The position numbers and the translations under genes were made by a program. Below are positions 26,481 through 35,324 of a DNA stretch of 50,343 nt, piece by piece (the first letter of the stretch is position 1; every line of letters starts with the position of its first letter). This DNA is from Ktedonobacterales bacterium (GTDB taxonomy: Bacteria; Chloroflexota; Ktedonobacteria; Ktedonobacterales; DATBGS01), in NCBI GenBank assembly GCA_036557285.1, contig DATBHW010000017.1, positions 1 through 50,343 on the forward strand, written 5' to 3'. The notes under the pieces were generated by a model. The model was not told the DNA's origin. It saw only the letters and a program-made list of their open reading frames with translations, and searched no databases.

Positions 26481-28250
26481 ATGCCAGACCCACAGGCCAA
26501 CCAGGGCATCCACGTTGACTTTGATGTGCCAGCTACGATGCGCGACGGCATCACCTTGCGGGCCAATATCTACCGTCCGGCTGCCGAGGGCAGCTACCCG
26601 GTAGTCTTGACCCGCCTGCCTTATGGCAAGGATTTCCCGCTGGGCGCTTCGGTGTTGGACCCGGTGAGAGCCGCGCGCCAGGGGTATCTGGTCGTGGTGC
26701 AGGACACACGCGGGCGCTTCACCTCTGAAGGAGACTGGTACCCGCTGCGCGACGAGGGGCCGGATAGCTACGACACGATTGAGTGGGCGGCTGCGCTGCC
26801 AGGGAGCAATGGGAACGTTGGCATGTATGGCGCTTCTTACTTCGGCTTTACCCAATGGGCTGGCGCTATCCAACGCCCGCCGCACCTGACAGCTATGTTC
26901 CCCTACATAACCTGGGCTGACCCGCATAATGGAGTGTTCAGCCGAGGAGGCGCGCTGGAACTCGGCATTCAAGCGGGCTGGCTGCTTGAAACCGGCCTCG
27001 ATAGCGTCCTGCGCCGGGAACGGGGCAACCCCGATCAGAGCGCGGGGTATAAGAAACTGGTGGCCCTGGCGCGTGAGATTGATCGCCTGCCCGACGAGGG
27101 CTATCAGTCATTGCCATTGAAGGCGTTTGAGCCGTTCCGCCGTACCGACCTTGGGCAATCGTTCTTCGACGGGATCGAGCATCCCTTTGCGCCAGAGTAT
27201 GCGGCGCCTTCGACCATCCTGGGGCATCATGATCAGGTGCATGTGCCAACCTTCAACGCCGGGGGCTGGTATGATATTTTCCTGTCAGGCACCATTCGCA
27301 ACTTTCAAGAGATGCGCGCCAGCGGGGCTACCCCCGAAGCCCGCCAGGCGCGGCTCCTGATCGGCCCCTGGTCTCACAGCAACGCGAGCCACACCGTCGG
27401 CGATGTGGCTTTTGGCTACGGCGCAGCGTCGGCGTTCATCAACCTTCAGATCGATTTTATGAGCCTGCAACTGCGCTGGTTTGATCGCTGGCTCAAAGGG
27501 ATAGACAATGGCGTTGACCGCGAGCCGCCGGTAAAAATCTTTGTCATGGGTGAGAACGCCTGGCGCGATGAACAGGATTGGCCGCTGGCTCGCGCCATCC
27601 CCACGCCATTCTATCTGCACAGCAATGGGCACGCGAATACGCTGGAGGGCGATGGTTCGCTCAGCACAGAGCTTCCCGGCAGTGAATCGGCTGATCGCTT
27701 TGTCTATGACCCGCTGAACCCGATGCCCACGCTGGGCGGCGCATTGCTGATGCCCGCGATCTATCGCCCAGGCGCGCGCGATCAGCAGCCGATTGAACGC
27801 CGCGCCGATATGCTGGTCTATACCAGCGCCCCGCTGGAGCGCGACCTTGAGGTGACGGGGCCGGTGACGGTCACACTCTGGGCGGCTTCCAGCGCGCCAG
27901 ATACCGATTTCGTGGCGCGATTGGTAGATGTGCATCCTGATGGCTTCGCGCAAAACCTGACGGACGGCATCATTCGCGCGCGCTATCGCAACAGCCTTCA
28001 GGCGCCGGAACTGCTGGAACCAGGGAAAGCCTACGAATACACGATTGACCTCTGGGCAACCAGCAACCTCTTTCAAGCAGGCCATCGTATTCGCCTGGAT
28101 ATTACGAGCAGCAGCTTCCCCCGCTGGGACCGCAACCTGAATACCGGCCATCAGATCGGCGCGGATGCCGAGGCGCAAAGCGCCAGCCAAACCATCTTGC
28201 ACAGCCGCGAATATCCCTCGCGTGTGCTGCTGCCGGTGATACCACGCTAA
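26481..28250 (+). CDS. CocE/NonD-family alpha/beta hydrolase (peptidase S15 type)
   Basis: A 589-residue enzyme of the cocaine-esterase/X-Pro-dipeptidyl-peptidase superfamily. The alpha/beta part carries the nucleophile Ser119 in GMYGASYFG, preceded by QDTRGRFTSEGDW, with a late His in GPWSHS. The C-terminal third (from about 400) is the jelly-roll domain with TGPVTVTLWAASSAPDTDFVARLVDVHPDG. Both domains are complete and the length is normal. AAAGGAGC precedes the ATG. The next gene, a TetR regulator, overlaps its stop by one base, so they form one unit. Substrate is likely an ester or acyl amide. Confidence 0.92.
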   Translation: MPDPQANQGIHVDFDVPATMRDGITLRANIYRPAAEGSYPVVLTRLPYGKDFPLGASVLDPVRAARQGYLVVVQDTRGRFTSEGDWYPLRDEGPDSYDTIEWAAALPGSNGNVGMYGASYFGFTQWAGAIQRPPHLTAMFPYITWADPHNGVFSRGGALELGIQAGWLLETGLDSVLRRERGNPDQSAGYKKLVALAREIDRLPDEGYQSLPLKAFEPFRRTDLGQSFFDGIEHPFAPEYAAPSTILGHHDQVHVPTFNAGGWYDIFLSGTIRNFQEMRASGATPEARQARLLIGPWSHSNASHTVGDVAFGYGAASAFINLQIDFMSLQLRWFDRWLKGIDNGVDREPPVKIFVMGENAWRDEQDWPLARAIPTPFYLHSNGHANTLEGDGSLSTELPGSESADRFVYDPLNPMPTLGGALLMPAIYRPGARDQQPIERRADMLVYTSAPLERDLEVTGPVTVTLWAASSAPDTDFVARLVDVHPDGFAQNLTDGIIRARYRNSLQAPELLEPGKAYEYTIDLWATSNLFQAGHRIRLDITSSSFPRWDRNLNTGHQIGADAEAQSASQTILHSREYPSRVLLPVIPR

Positions 28251-28900
28251 TGCCAGCCAGGAAACCATCAGACCAGCAACACTCTAAGCAAAGCAGGGAA
28301 CACAGCGGGATGCGCGATAAGGACGCTACCCGGCAGCGCATTTTAGATGCCGCTGAAGAGGTCTTTGCCGAAAAAGGCTATCACGGCGCGGTGGTTGACG
28401 ACATTATCCAGGTGGCGAAAACCTCCAAAGGGGGCTTCTATTTCCATTTCCCCAGCAAACAGGGCATCTTTCTGGCACTGACCGATGTCCTTGCGCCCAA
28501 ACTCATGGCTGCGGTTGATCGAGCCATCGAGCACGAGGACACAGCTATAGGAAAAGTGGATGCCGCGCTGCGCGTCGTGCTGGACCAGTTCTCTCGCCAT
28601 CGCCGCCTGAGCAAGATTCTGCTCGTCGAGGCGGTCGGCCTGGGTCATGGCTTCGATGAGAAGATCGTCGAGATTCACGGCCAATTCGCCAGCATGATCC
28701 GGCGCTATCTCGATCTGGCGGTGGCCGAAGGGGTGATAGCCCCGCTGGATACAGAGGTAGCCTCCTATGCCTGGTTTGGGGCCATCAACGAGGTCGTTGT
28801 GCGCTGGCTGATAACACCTGATCCTGAGCCGCTCGAACGCTCCCTGCCCGCGCTGCGCGCCCTCCTGCTGCGCAGCGTGGGCATGCCGATCTCCGCATAA
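28250..28900 (+). CDS. TetR/AcrR-family regulator
   Basis: A 216-residue repressor-type protein. The helix-turn-helix is at about 26-70: TRQRILDAAEEVFAEKGYHG, DDIIQVAKTSKGGFYFHFPSKQ. The C-terminal ligand domain is all-helical and variable. The ATG overlaps the hydrolase stop (TAATG), which suggests translational coupling; MRDKDATR at 28310 is an alternative start. As second gene of the unit it probably controls the CocE-type hydrolase or the facing ABC exporter, whose permease gene ends 10 bp away on the other strand. Confidence 0.9.
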   Translation: MPARKPSDQQHSKQSREHSGMRDKDATRQRILDAAEEVFAEKGYHGAVVDDIIQVAKTSKGGFYFHFPSKQGIFLALTDVLAPKLMAAVDRAIEHEDTAIGKVDAALRVVLDQFSRHRRLSKILLVEAVGLGHGFDEKIVEIHGQFASMIRRYLDLAVAEGVIAPLDTEVASYAWFGAINEVVVRWLITPDPEPLERSLPALRALLLRSVGMPISA

Positions 28901-28909
28901 CCTCAGCGC

Positions 28910-29722
28910 CTATCTCCAGCGGGTGAGGATGGTTTCACGCTGAAAGAGGCGCACCGCCAGGCGCAGGAAAACAAGATCGACAACAACAATAAGTACCGCC
29001 AGAACCAGGATCGTCAGCGTATTGATCACCGCGATGCCCAGAAGCTGGCTGAAGAAAAGCACCAGGATCGGCAGAATAACAAACGTATTCAACTGCTCGG
29101 CTGCGCGCGGGTCATTGGAGCGCGAGCTAACCATCAACCCAAGACACACGCTCAAAAGGGTGAGCAAGGGAACCACCAGAAACATCGCCAGCAGCCAGGT
29201 GGTATTAAAGATCGCGCTGTAGACCGCATCGCTGATCACCAGGGCGCGCGCCACAGCCAGATAGATGACGAAACAGAGCCAGGTGCTTAATACGCCAGGG
29301 ATCAGGGAGGCTAACCCCTTGGCGAGCAAGAGTTCAGAAATGGAGATCGGGGTCGCCAGCAGCGGCTCCAGGCTGCGATCACGCTTCTCACCGACAACGC
29401 TGTAGGCCGCCATAGCTACAGGCAGGGGTAACGCGAGGATGAGAAACAGGAGCATAAACTGATTGGCAAGCGCCGCTTGAAAAATCTCGCCAGGCTGAAG
29501 ATCATGCAGAGCGGGATTCTGGCGCAGAAACGCGGGCAAACTATTGCCCACGCCTAACTGCTCCGCAGAAACGGTTCGCGCCACCGCGAGCAGAATCAGG
29601 GGTATCGCTGTGAGGAGCAGCGGCAGCAAGATGCCGATCAACAAGATGTAGCGATTCTTGAACGCATCCAGCCATTCTTTCACGATGACGATCCGAATGC
29701 GCCGCAGAGAACTAGAACGCAT
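28910..29722 (-). CDS. ABC-2 type exporter permease
   Basis: A 270-residue membrane protein with the ABC-2 layout: a first helix at about 25-47, an extracellular loop of about 55 residues (EQLGVGNSLPAFLRQ...), then five helices, including the conserved VVGEKRDRSLEPLLATPISISELLLAK cytoplasmic segment (about 110-136). It overlaps the end of the ATPase gene by 11 bp, so the two are translated together. The NatB-like sequence may point to sodium or drug export, but substrate is not decided. Confidence 0.88.
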   Translation of the reverse strand: MRSSSLRRIRIVIVKEWLDAFKNRYILLIGILLPLLLTAIPLILLAVARTVSAEQLGVGNSLPAFLRQNPALHDLQPGEIFQAALANQFMLLFLILALPLPVAMAAYSVVGEKRDRSLEPLLATPISISELLLAKGLASLIPGVLSTWLCFVIYLAVARALVISDAVYSAIFNTTWLLAMFLVVPLLTLLSVCLGLMVSSRSNDPRAAEQLNTFVILPILVLFFSQLLGIAVINTLTILVLAVLIVVVDLVFLRLAVRLFQRETILTRWR

Positions 29723-30740
29723 CTTTGCGCCCCTTCCGCACAGCTTCGCCAGCCATCGTTCGCGGGGCCGGCTTTTTCGGTGATGTCTGGCGGCGCGGCG
29801 CTAACTCCGCTGGCTGGCTCTCTGCAAGCAGCGTCAAATAGGCGTCCTCCAGAGAATGGGTAGCCTCTGCTACCGCGAACAGATCAGCGCCAGCTTCCAC
29901 CAATCGCCGCACCATCGCTGCGGTTGCCTCCTGTTTCTCGCCGCCGCTCGTCAAGGTAACTGTCATGCTATCGCCGGACGAGGTGATGTGACGAACAAAA
30001 GGCAGCGGGCTGAGCAGCGCCTGATAACCCTCAGCGCGGCCCCGTATGCGCAGGGTAACTTGCGGCTCCCACAATTCCTGACGCAGATGCTCAGGAGTAT
30101 CAACGCGCAGCAAACGCTGGCGCATGATGCCCACGCGATCACAGAGTTGGTCGGCCTCAACCAGATTGTGGGTACAAAGAAAAACGGTGCGTCCCTGCGC
30201 GCGCAGTTCCCCAATAGATTCGCGTACCATTCTGGCTGATTCCGGGTCTAATCCGCTGGTTGGCTCGTCCAGGAAAAGTACCTGCGGCTCGTGGAGGAGC
30301 GCGCGGGCGATAGCCAGCTTTTGTTTCATGCCTTTTGAGAAACTGGCAACCGGGTCTCTGCGCTGGTTCCACAGACCCATCAATTGCAGGTAGCGTTTTA
30401 CCTGGACAGGGCCATCGGCCACTCCATAGAGGCCGGCGAAGATACGCAGATTTTGCTCGGCGCTCAGGCGCTCGTATAACCCCGGTACCTCGGTGAGCAG
30501 CCCCACGCTGCGGCGGATCAACGCATTGCCTGCTTCGCTGGCTCCAAGCTGTTGGCCCGCCACCCAGGCTTCGCCAGCAGTAGGCGCAATGAGCGTGCTA
30601 AGCATGCGAACGGTGGTCGTTTTGCCCGCGCCATTGGGGCCAAGCAGCCCGAACACCTCGCCCTCAGCGACCTCCAGGGTGAGACCTTCAACAGCCGTTG
30701 TGGTATCAAACTGTTTGGTTAAGTGAGCAATCCGAATCAT
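29712..30740 (-). CDS. ABC exporter ATP-binding protein
   Basis: The 342-residue ATPase that powers the ABC-2 permease. Walker A is GPNGAGKTT (about 34-42), the Q-loop lies near LTEVPGLYERLSAEQNL, the signature FSKGMKQ, Walker B VLFLDEPTSGLD, and the H-loop THN. The C-terminal extension (about 215-342) ends in a basic, Pro-rich tail. Sequence type is that of NatA/CcmA multidrug or sodium exporters. It is first in a two-gene unit; a likely promoter sits about 90 bp upstream. Confidence 0.93.
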   Translation of the reverse strand: MIRIAHLTKQFDTTTAVEGLTLEVAEGEVFGLLGPNGAGKTTTVRMLSTLIAPTAGEAWVAGQQLGASEAGNALIRRSVGLLTEVPGLYERLSAEQNLRIFAGLYGVADGPVQVKRYLQLMGLWNQRRDPVASFSKGMKQKLAIARALLHEPQVLFLDEPTSGLDPESARMVRESIGELRAQGRTVFLCTHNLVEADQLCDRVGIMRQRLLRVDTPEHLRQELWEPQVTLRIRGRAEGYQALLSPLPFVRHITSSGDSMTVTLTSGGEKQEATAAMVRRLVEAGADLFAVAEATHSLEDAYLTLLAESQPAELAPRRQTSPKKPAPRTMAGEAVRKGRKDAF

Positions 30741-30829
30741 ATACTCCCCCTACCCGCTTGTGGCGTGACGCCAGGCGAGGCGACATCGGCCAGCCCGCTC
30801 CAATAGCTGATTGGATGGCTATGCGCACT

Positions 30830-30835
30830 ATTATA
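30830..30835 (-). promoter_or_regulatory. Consensus -10 box upstream of the ABC exporter
   Basis: TATAAT on the minus strand with start expected near 30823, about 80 nt before the ATPase ATG. The -35 at the right distance (TAGCTT) is poor, so an activator may be needed. Confidence 0.35.
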
Positions 30836-30947
30836 ACCCATGTATTCGAGCGAAGCTAGAGGAACCAACAAGAGACAAGAACGGCGAGGGAGGAGCGTGA
30901 TGCTTTTAAGAGCGTCTCACACACCCTCCGCACGAGCAGGGGCGGGG

Positions 30948-30983
30948 TTGTAGCGCCGTCCTTCTAGGCGGCAGGGGTGGGGC
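30948..30983. repeat. Dispersed palindromic repeat, divergent copy
   Basis: TTGTAGCGCCGTCCTTCTAG followed by GCGGCAGGGGTGGGGCC resembles the copies at 40.9 and 49.7 kb, including the GGGGTGGGGCC flank shared with 49705-49716. Confidence 0.5.
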
Positions 30984-31032
30984 CAACCGTCGGTTTTGTG
31001 AGGCATTTTAAGCGGCCTGTATCACTCCGCGC

Positions 31033-31061
31033 TTTTCAGTGCTCTTCGCTCGTAGTATGAT
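31033..31061 (+). promoter_or_regulatory. Candidate promoter of the second kinase gene
   Basis: TTTTCA (31033-31038), 17-bp spacer, TATGAT (31056-31061). Leader of about 115 nt. The -35 matches consensus at only four of six bases. Confidence 0.35.
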
Positions 31062-31180
31062 ACAGAAGAGGAATAGGATATGAACTGGAAGAAGCCCGAC
31101 TCCTGTAGCCCAGGGATAAGAGGCGCGCCTGCCCAATATTCTTTCAAGCCCTGGGACTATGTTGCACTAGGGGAGAGATT

Positions 31181-32935
31181 ATGGGAATAGATGCTGGAAC
31201 ATCAGAGCAACGCTTGCCGGAAGATTTGCTGGGAAGCGTCTTGGGAACCTGCACCCTGGAGCGAATCCTGGGGCGCGGTGGTATGGGCGTCGTCTATCTG
31301 GCCCAGCAATCGCGCCCACATCGCCAGGTGGCAGTAAAAGTATTGTTGCTCTCGCTTATGCCCGATGCCTCGCGGCGCACGCGATTCTTAGAACGCTTCC
31401 GCCGCGAGGCCGACGCGATTGCCACGCTGGATCATCCCAATATCTTGCCAATCTATGAATATGGCGAGCAGGCTGACCTGGCCTATCTGGTGATGCCTCA
31501 CGTCACCGGCGGTACGCTGCGTGATCGCGTCGAGCGCAAAGGTCCGCTGCCTCTGGCCGAAGTGGCCGGATTTCTGGCGCAGATGGCCTCGGCGCTCGAT
31601 TACGCGCACACGCATGGGGTGATTCACCGGGATGTCAAGCCACAGAACATGCTGCTCTATCCCAATAAGCGCCTGATGCTGAGTGATTTTGGCATCGCCA
31701 AGGTAGCAGAACAAGCGGCAGCCGACGAGGATGGGCCAACGCTTCCTCAGTTGACCACGATGGGTCATGTAGTCGGCACCCCCGATTATATTGCCCCTGA
31801 ACAGGCGATGGGGCATCCAGTGGACGCCAGGGCTGATATTTACAGTCTTGGGGTGGTATTATTCTATCTCGTCACCGGGCGCGTTCCCTTTGTCGGGCCT
31901 CAGCCGATGACCGTAGCGGCAAAGCACGTCAGCGAGCCGCCTCCACCGCCGCGCCAGTTTCGCTCTGACCTGCCACCCGCCGCCGAGCAGGTGATTCTGA
32001 AGGCGTTGGAGAAAGACCCTGCCGCCCGCTATCGGTCAGCCGGAGAGCTTTCGCGCGCTTTTCGTGCGGCCCTGCCCTCAACGCTGCCGGAGCCTCCCAA
32101 AACAACAGCAGCCCCCTCGCCACAGGCAGTCGCCGCAGCAGAACGCGCCCTGCGCCAGAAACAGCCCCCAAAGAAGAGTCGTTCCGGGCAACGCTGGCTG
32201 GCAATACTCATAACGAGCTTACTGCTGATATTAGCGGCTGGTGGAGGGTATGCCGCCATCAGGAGCAACCAGCCACAGCCAACGGCTGGCCCCACAACTG
32301 CCCCGACGAAAGCAACCACACCGACGGGTACACCAAGTACCGAGACGCCCACCACCGGCGTGACCGTTACGCCAGCGCCAACCAGTCCACCTACGTCCAC
32401 GCTTTATCAAGCAGAGCAGTTCTTGCCTCAACCGGGCGATCTGCCAGCAGGTACACAAGCGACCTCGCCACAAATCGCCACGACCCCTCAGCAGTTCCAA
32501 GACTTGAACCTCCCTCTGGCGGTCGATCCAACGTCAGGAAAATATAACTGGCAGAAAGAGGCGTATGTTGAGGTAGATCAGAACGGAAGCGCCTACCTTG
32601 CTGTCGCTATCGCGCAGTTTTCGCAGGCTGCCGGTGCGCAGAGCTATTACGCTGATGTGGCGAAACTCATCCAGAATCCGCAGACGCAGAATATCGGGCA
32701 GCAGGCCATTGACGGCCTCTGCTGCGGCAGCAGCGCCGCTGACTATAACGTGGTCTTTCAGGACCAGAATGTCGTGGCGATTATGCTGGCGGTAGCCTCG
32801 TCGGATCAGGCGAAGTCGGACGGTCTGAACCTGGCGGGGAATATGGATAAACACGTTCATCCGGCGGCTCAGGCGTCGCAGATTGATCTCTGGCTGGCTG
32901 ATTTTCAGCAGCCCCGGATAACAGCGGCGCTCTAG
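31181..32935 (+). CDS. Membrane Ser/Thr protein kinase, PknB-like
   Basis: A 584-residue Hanks-type kinase. The kinase domain (about 25-295) is complete: GRGGMGVVYLA (31-41), Lys53, HRDVKPQN (149-156), DFG (169-171), GTPDYIAPEQ (199-208) and the F-helix Asp in DIYSLGVVL. A Pro/Ala linker leads to one membrane helix (about 340-360), then a Thr/Pro-rich stalk and a 160-residue extracytoplasmic domain with no PASTA repeats, which presumably senses an unknown signal. GGGGAGAG precedes the ATG. Its last 155 bp overlap the convergent membrane-protein gene. Confidence 0.93.
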   Translation: MGIDAGTSEQRLPEDLLGSVLGTCTLERILGRGGMGVVYLAQQSRPHRQVAVKVLLLSLMPDASRRTRFLERFRREADAIATLDHPNILPIYEYGEQADLAYLVMPHVTGGTLRDRVERKGPLPLAEVAGFLAQMASALDYAHTHGVIHRDVKPQNMLLYPNKRLMLSDFGIAKVAEQAAADEDGPTLPQLTTMGHVVGTPDYIAPEQAMGHPVDARADIYSLGVVLFYLVTGRVPFVGPQPMTVAAKHVSEPPPPPRQFRSDLPPAAEQVILKALEKDPAARYRSAGELSRAFRAALPSTLPEPPKTTAAPSPQAVAAAERALRQKQPPKKSRSGQRWLAILITSLLLILAAGGGYAAIRSNQPQPTAGPTTAPTKATTPTGTPSTETPTTGVTVTPAPTSPPTSTLYQAEQFLPQPGDLPAGTQATSPQIATTPQQFQDLNLPLAVDPTSGKYNWQKEAYVEVDQNGSAYLAVAIAQFSQAAGAQSYYADVAKLIQNPQTQNIGQQAIDGLCCGSSAADYNVVFQDQNVVAIMLAVASSDQAKSDGLNLAGNMDKHVHPAAQASQIDLWLADFQQPRITAAL

Positions 32936-34493
32936 CAGGGCGTGTAAGCAACCAGAACCTTGCCAGAATCATACTTACGCCGATAAAGAGGGGCAGCAGT
33001 TGCCAGATGCCCGGCAGATGAAACAGTTCGCCCCAGTTATTATCAAACTGGGCATGGGTAAAAAGCGGCGCTTCCCGCCAGAAGCCAGACCAGAGCGCAG
33101 CAGCGGAGAGCGCGGGGTGGTCCGGGTCGGGCTGCATGCCCAGCAGCAGCGGAATGACCCGCTGGGTAAGTGGAGCGTCAAAGCGCGGGTCATTGAGGGG
33201 AAAGACAGCAGTTGCCAGCGTCACGATAACGATAGAGAGCGAGATCGAGGCTGCTGCCAGGCCCCTGAGCCACCCGCGCTGTTTCAGCGCCAGAGCGATA
33301 GGCAGAACGAGGAACGGCAGCGCCGGAATGAAATGGCGCGGCCCCAGGCTGTAGCCGCCATCCCAGGCATAGTACGAGATGGCAAAGAGGAAATAGACCA
33401 CGACAATCCCCAGCCAGAGGATCGCTTCGCTGCGCCAGGCGCGCTGGCGAAAGAGCAGCACAAAACCAGGCACAGCCAGCGCCAGGAAGGGCGAAAACAA
33501 GAATAATCCCCGATACGGCCCGAAGGTCGTTTGCCAGAGGGCATCGAGGTGAGGGCCAGTAATGCCCAAAAACCCCTGCGCCTGCCCGACGCGAAATGCT
33601 TCGGGGCCTGCCAGATTGGCGTAGCCCTGATTCCAGGGGCTGCCAAAGCACAGCGTATTGTAGAGAGCCACTATAACCAGCGAGGGGAGCATCCCCGCTC
33701 CCAACAGCAGCAGCGCACGCCAATGGCGCGCGTGGGAGAGCGCGTAGAGCAGCAGGCAGACAGCAATAAGGGCAGCAGGATACTCGCTCATGATCGCGCA
33801 GCCAGCTAACACTCCGGCGGTGACATAGTGGCGCTGCGAAAGGGCGTTCTGGCGAATCCTGAAAAGCAGATAAAAAGCCGCAAACAGGAGCAGGGCAACG
33901 ATCTGATGGCCGAAAAAGACGCTAGAAAAGGCAAACGCAATGGTTCCCAGGCCATAACCCAGCGTCAGCAGCAGCCGCCCTCGCGGCCCCAGCCCGAAAT
34001 ACGCGAGAAAGCGGAAGAACAGCCCACCCAGCAAGGCAGAAGGCAGGCCCACCAGAAGCAGCGTGATAAGGTAGCGCGCCAGAAAATCGGTTCGCTGTTC
34101 ATCAGAATCGCTCAGAAGCTGGAGATATGGCGTCTTCCCCTGGAAAAGCGTCAGCTTCACCAGCGCATAGGCTGGAACAGCGAGCAGCGAGCTTCCCGGC
34201 GCTTTATCGCTGTAGTAGTGGCCGTTGAAAGCGGCTTTATCCCCCGTATACTGCGCGTAGGGATCAATGTTCAACTGGCCTCGGTCAACGATACTGGCAG
34301 CCAGGAAGATACGAGTATCGGGGTTCCACAAAGCGCCGCGCGGGATGAAGTACCCATACGCCAGAAACAGGATAAGAACAATGCTCCCCATGCCAATCCC
34401 ACGCCGTTTCCGACTCCTTCGCCCAAAGAGGGATACCTGGGGGGCCGAATCCTGGGCTGTCTGCTGTATTATGCTGTCCTGCTGCTGTGCCAT
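32781..34493 (-). CDS. Multi-pass membrane protein, GT-C glycosyltransferase-like
   Basis: A 570-residue protein with about 11 hydrophobic helices. An Asp-containing first loop (ALWNPDTRIFLAASIVDRGQ) and later NGHYYSDKAPGSSLLAVPAYAL fit the PMT/GT39-like family, lipid-linked sugar transferases with the active site outside the membrane. After the last helix (about 495-520) comes a 50-residue Pro/Ser-rich cytoplasmic tail, coded in the 155 bp shared with the kinase gene. No clear ribosome site precedes the ATG at 34493; a start at 34391 (MGSIVLIL) is possible. Donor and acceptor unknown. Confidence 0.78.
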   Translation of the reverse strand: MAQQQDSIIQQTAQDSAPQVSLFGRRSRKRRGIGMGSIVLILFLAYGYFIPRGALWNPDTRIFLAASIVDRGQLNIDPYAQYTGDKAAFNGHYYSDKAPGSSLLAVPAYALVKLTLFQGKTPYLQLLSDSDEQRTDFLARYLITLLLVGLPSALLGGLFFRFLAYFGLGPRGRLLLTLGYGLGTIAFAFSSVFFGHQIVALLLFAAFYLLFRIRQNALSQRHYVTAGVLAGCAIMSEYPAALIAVCLLLYALSHARHWRALLLLGAGMLPSLVIVALYNTLCFGSPWNQGYANLAGPEAFRVGQAQGFLGITGPHLDALWQTTFGPYRGLFLFSPFLALAVPGFVLLFRQRAWRSEAILWLGIVVVYFLFAISYYAWDGGYSLGPRHFIPALPFLVLPIALALKQRGWLRGLAAASISLSIVIVTLATAVFPLNDPRFDAPLTQRVIPLLLGMQPDPDHPALSAAALWSGFWREAPLFTHAQFDNNWGELFHLPGIWQLLPLFIGVSMILARFWLLTRPARAPLLSGAAENQPARDQSATPEPPDERVYPYSPPGSDRPTSPDPTRLPPA

Positions 34494-34503
34494 CGTGGCG
34501 CCC

Positions 34504-34532
34504 AGTATAGGATGGGTTGGCTAAGAATGCAA
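34504..34532 (-). promoter_or_regulatory. Candidate promoter giving a near-leaderless mRNA
   Basis: Minus strand TTGCAT, 17 bp, TATACT (34509-34504). The start would fall only about 4 nt before the ATG at 34493, which would explain the absence of a ribosome site. The -35 matches consensus at only three bases. Confidence 0.3.
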
Positions 34533-34562
34533 GAACAGGGGCGCGCTGGCCGTGTTGAAGGG

Positions 34563-35145
34563 CTACAGCGCGCCGGGGTCCATCATGAGCAGCACGATCA
34601 ACATTCGGGGGCCATACACGCCCTCAACGCGGCTCAGTTCAATGTCGCTGGTTGCCGAAGGACCAGAGATAAAGGTAATGGGCCGTGTCGCACTTGCTTG
34701 CAGGGTGGTGATCGCCCGCGGCACGAGGTCTACAATCTGCCTGGCCTGTACCACACACAGATGCGCGTCTGGTATCAGCGAGAGCGGGGGTAGACCGAAC
34801 TATAGGCATGGCCGCCCACGCGCGCGTACACCGGGCAGACATTCAGGCACGCCGAGCAGCGGATGCACTGGAGCGTCTGCCGCCCGACCTCATCACGCAA
34901 AACATGGGCTGATCGGTCAAGTCCTGGCCCCGCGCAATCGTCTGGCGAAAGAGGGCGCGAATCTTGTGGATGGCCGGAACCAGGATATGCGAGGATGACT
35001 CCCCGGCAAGCTGAATGATCAACTCGGCCAGATCGGTTTCAATAGCCGTGATGCCTGCCTGGGTCAGCGCCGCATTCAGCCTGAACTCCTCATGCGCGAA
35101 TCCAGCCTGTTCGCGCACCTGCCATACTGAATAAGATGTTAGCAA
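34563..35145 (-). pseudogene. Collapsed lutB-lutC remnant
   Basis: Remnant of a lactate-utilisation locus. From 35145 the frame reads [20 protein letters not shown] and IIQLAGE, then [12 protein letters not shown], matching the LutB/LUD N-terminal region. A frameshift near 34905 moves to the 4Fe-4S motif ([20 protein letters not shown], 34866-34807). Within about 20 codons the frame jumps to the very end of LutC (VQARQIVDLVPRAITTL, PSATSDIELSRVEG, stop at 34563). The start of LutB, its second Fe-S region and most of LutC are missing. The order and strand suggest one large internal deletion plus at least one frameshift and a 5' truncation. No function is expected. Confidence 0.72.
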
Positions 35146-35157
35146 GCGAGACGTGTT

Positions 35158-35199
35158 GCTTGTAGCGCCGCCCCCCGATTAGGTGGTGGAATCTCCCGG
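35158..35199. repeat. Dispersed repeat with conserved flank
   Basis: TTGTAGCGCCGCC followed by CCCCGATTAGGTGGTGGAA. The second part occurs, reversed, next to the repeat at 40830-40850 (TTCCACCACCTATCGGGG). The copy lies at the truncated 5' end of the lutB remnant. Confidence 0.55.
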
Positions 35200-35209
35200 T
35201 GAATACGGA

Positions 35210-35238
35210 TTGCTTTTTGAGGAAAAAGGGGATAAAAT
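35210..35238 (+). promoter_or_regulatory. Promoter of the F420 biosynthesis genes
   Basis: TTGCTT (35210-35215), 17 bp, TAAAAT (35233-35238). The start would be near 35245, about 80 nt before the cofE GTG. The genes cofE to cofC follow without large gaps and are probably one transcript. Confidence 0.5.
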
Positions 35239-35324
35239 CAGACTGTTTGAGCGCTTCCCTCGCGTCACACGCAGACGCAAGCGCCTTTGTCAAAGAGCCA
35301 ACCAGAACGCAAGGAGCAGCTTTT

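Larger units (their letters stand above)
30741..31180. other. 440-bp divergent intergenic region
   Basis: Lies between the leftward ABC exporter and the rightward kinase gene. It holds the candidate promoters 30830-30835 and 31033-31061 and a divergent copy of the dispersed repeat at 30948-30983. No coding frame or RNA gene is recognised. Confidence 0.5.

Noticed and set aside
27285-28268. A 327-codon minus-strand frame across the CocE-type gene
   Set aside because: Antisense shadow of a complete, recognisable hydrolase.
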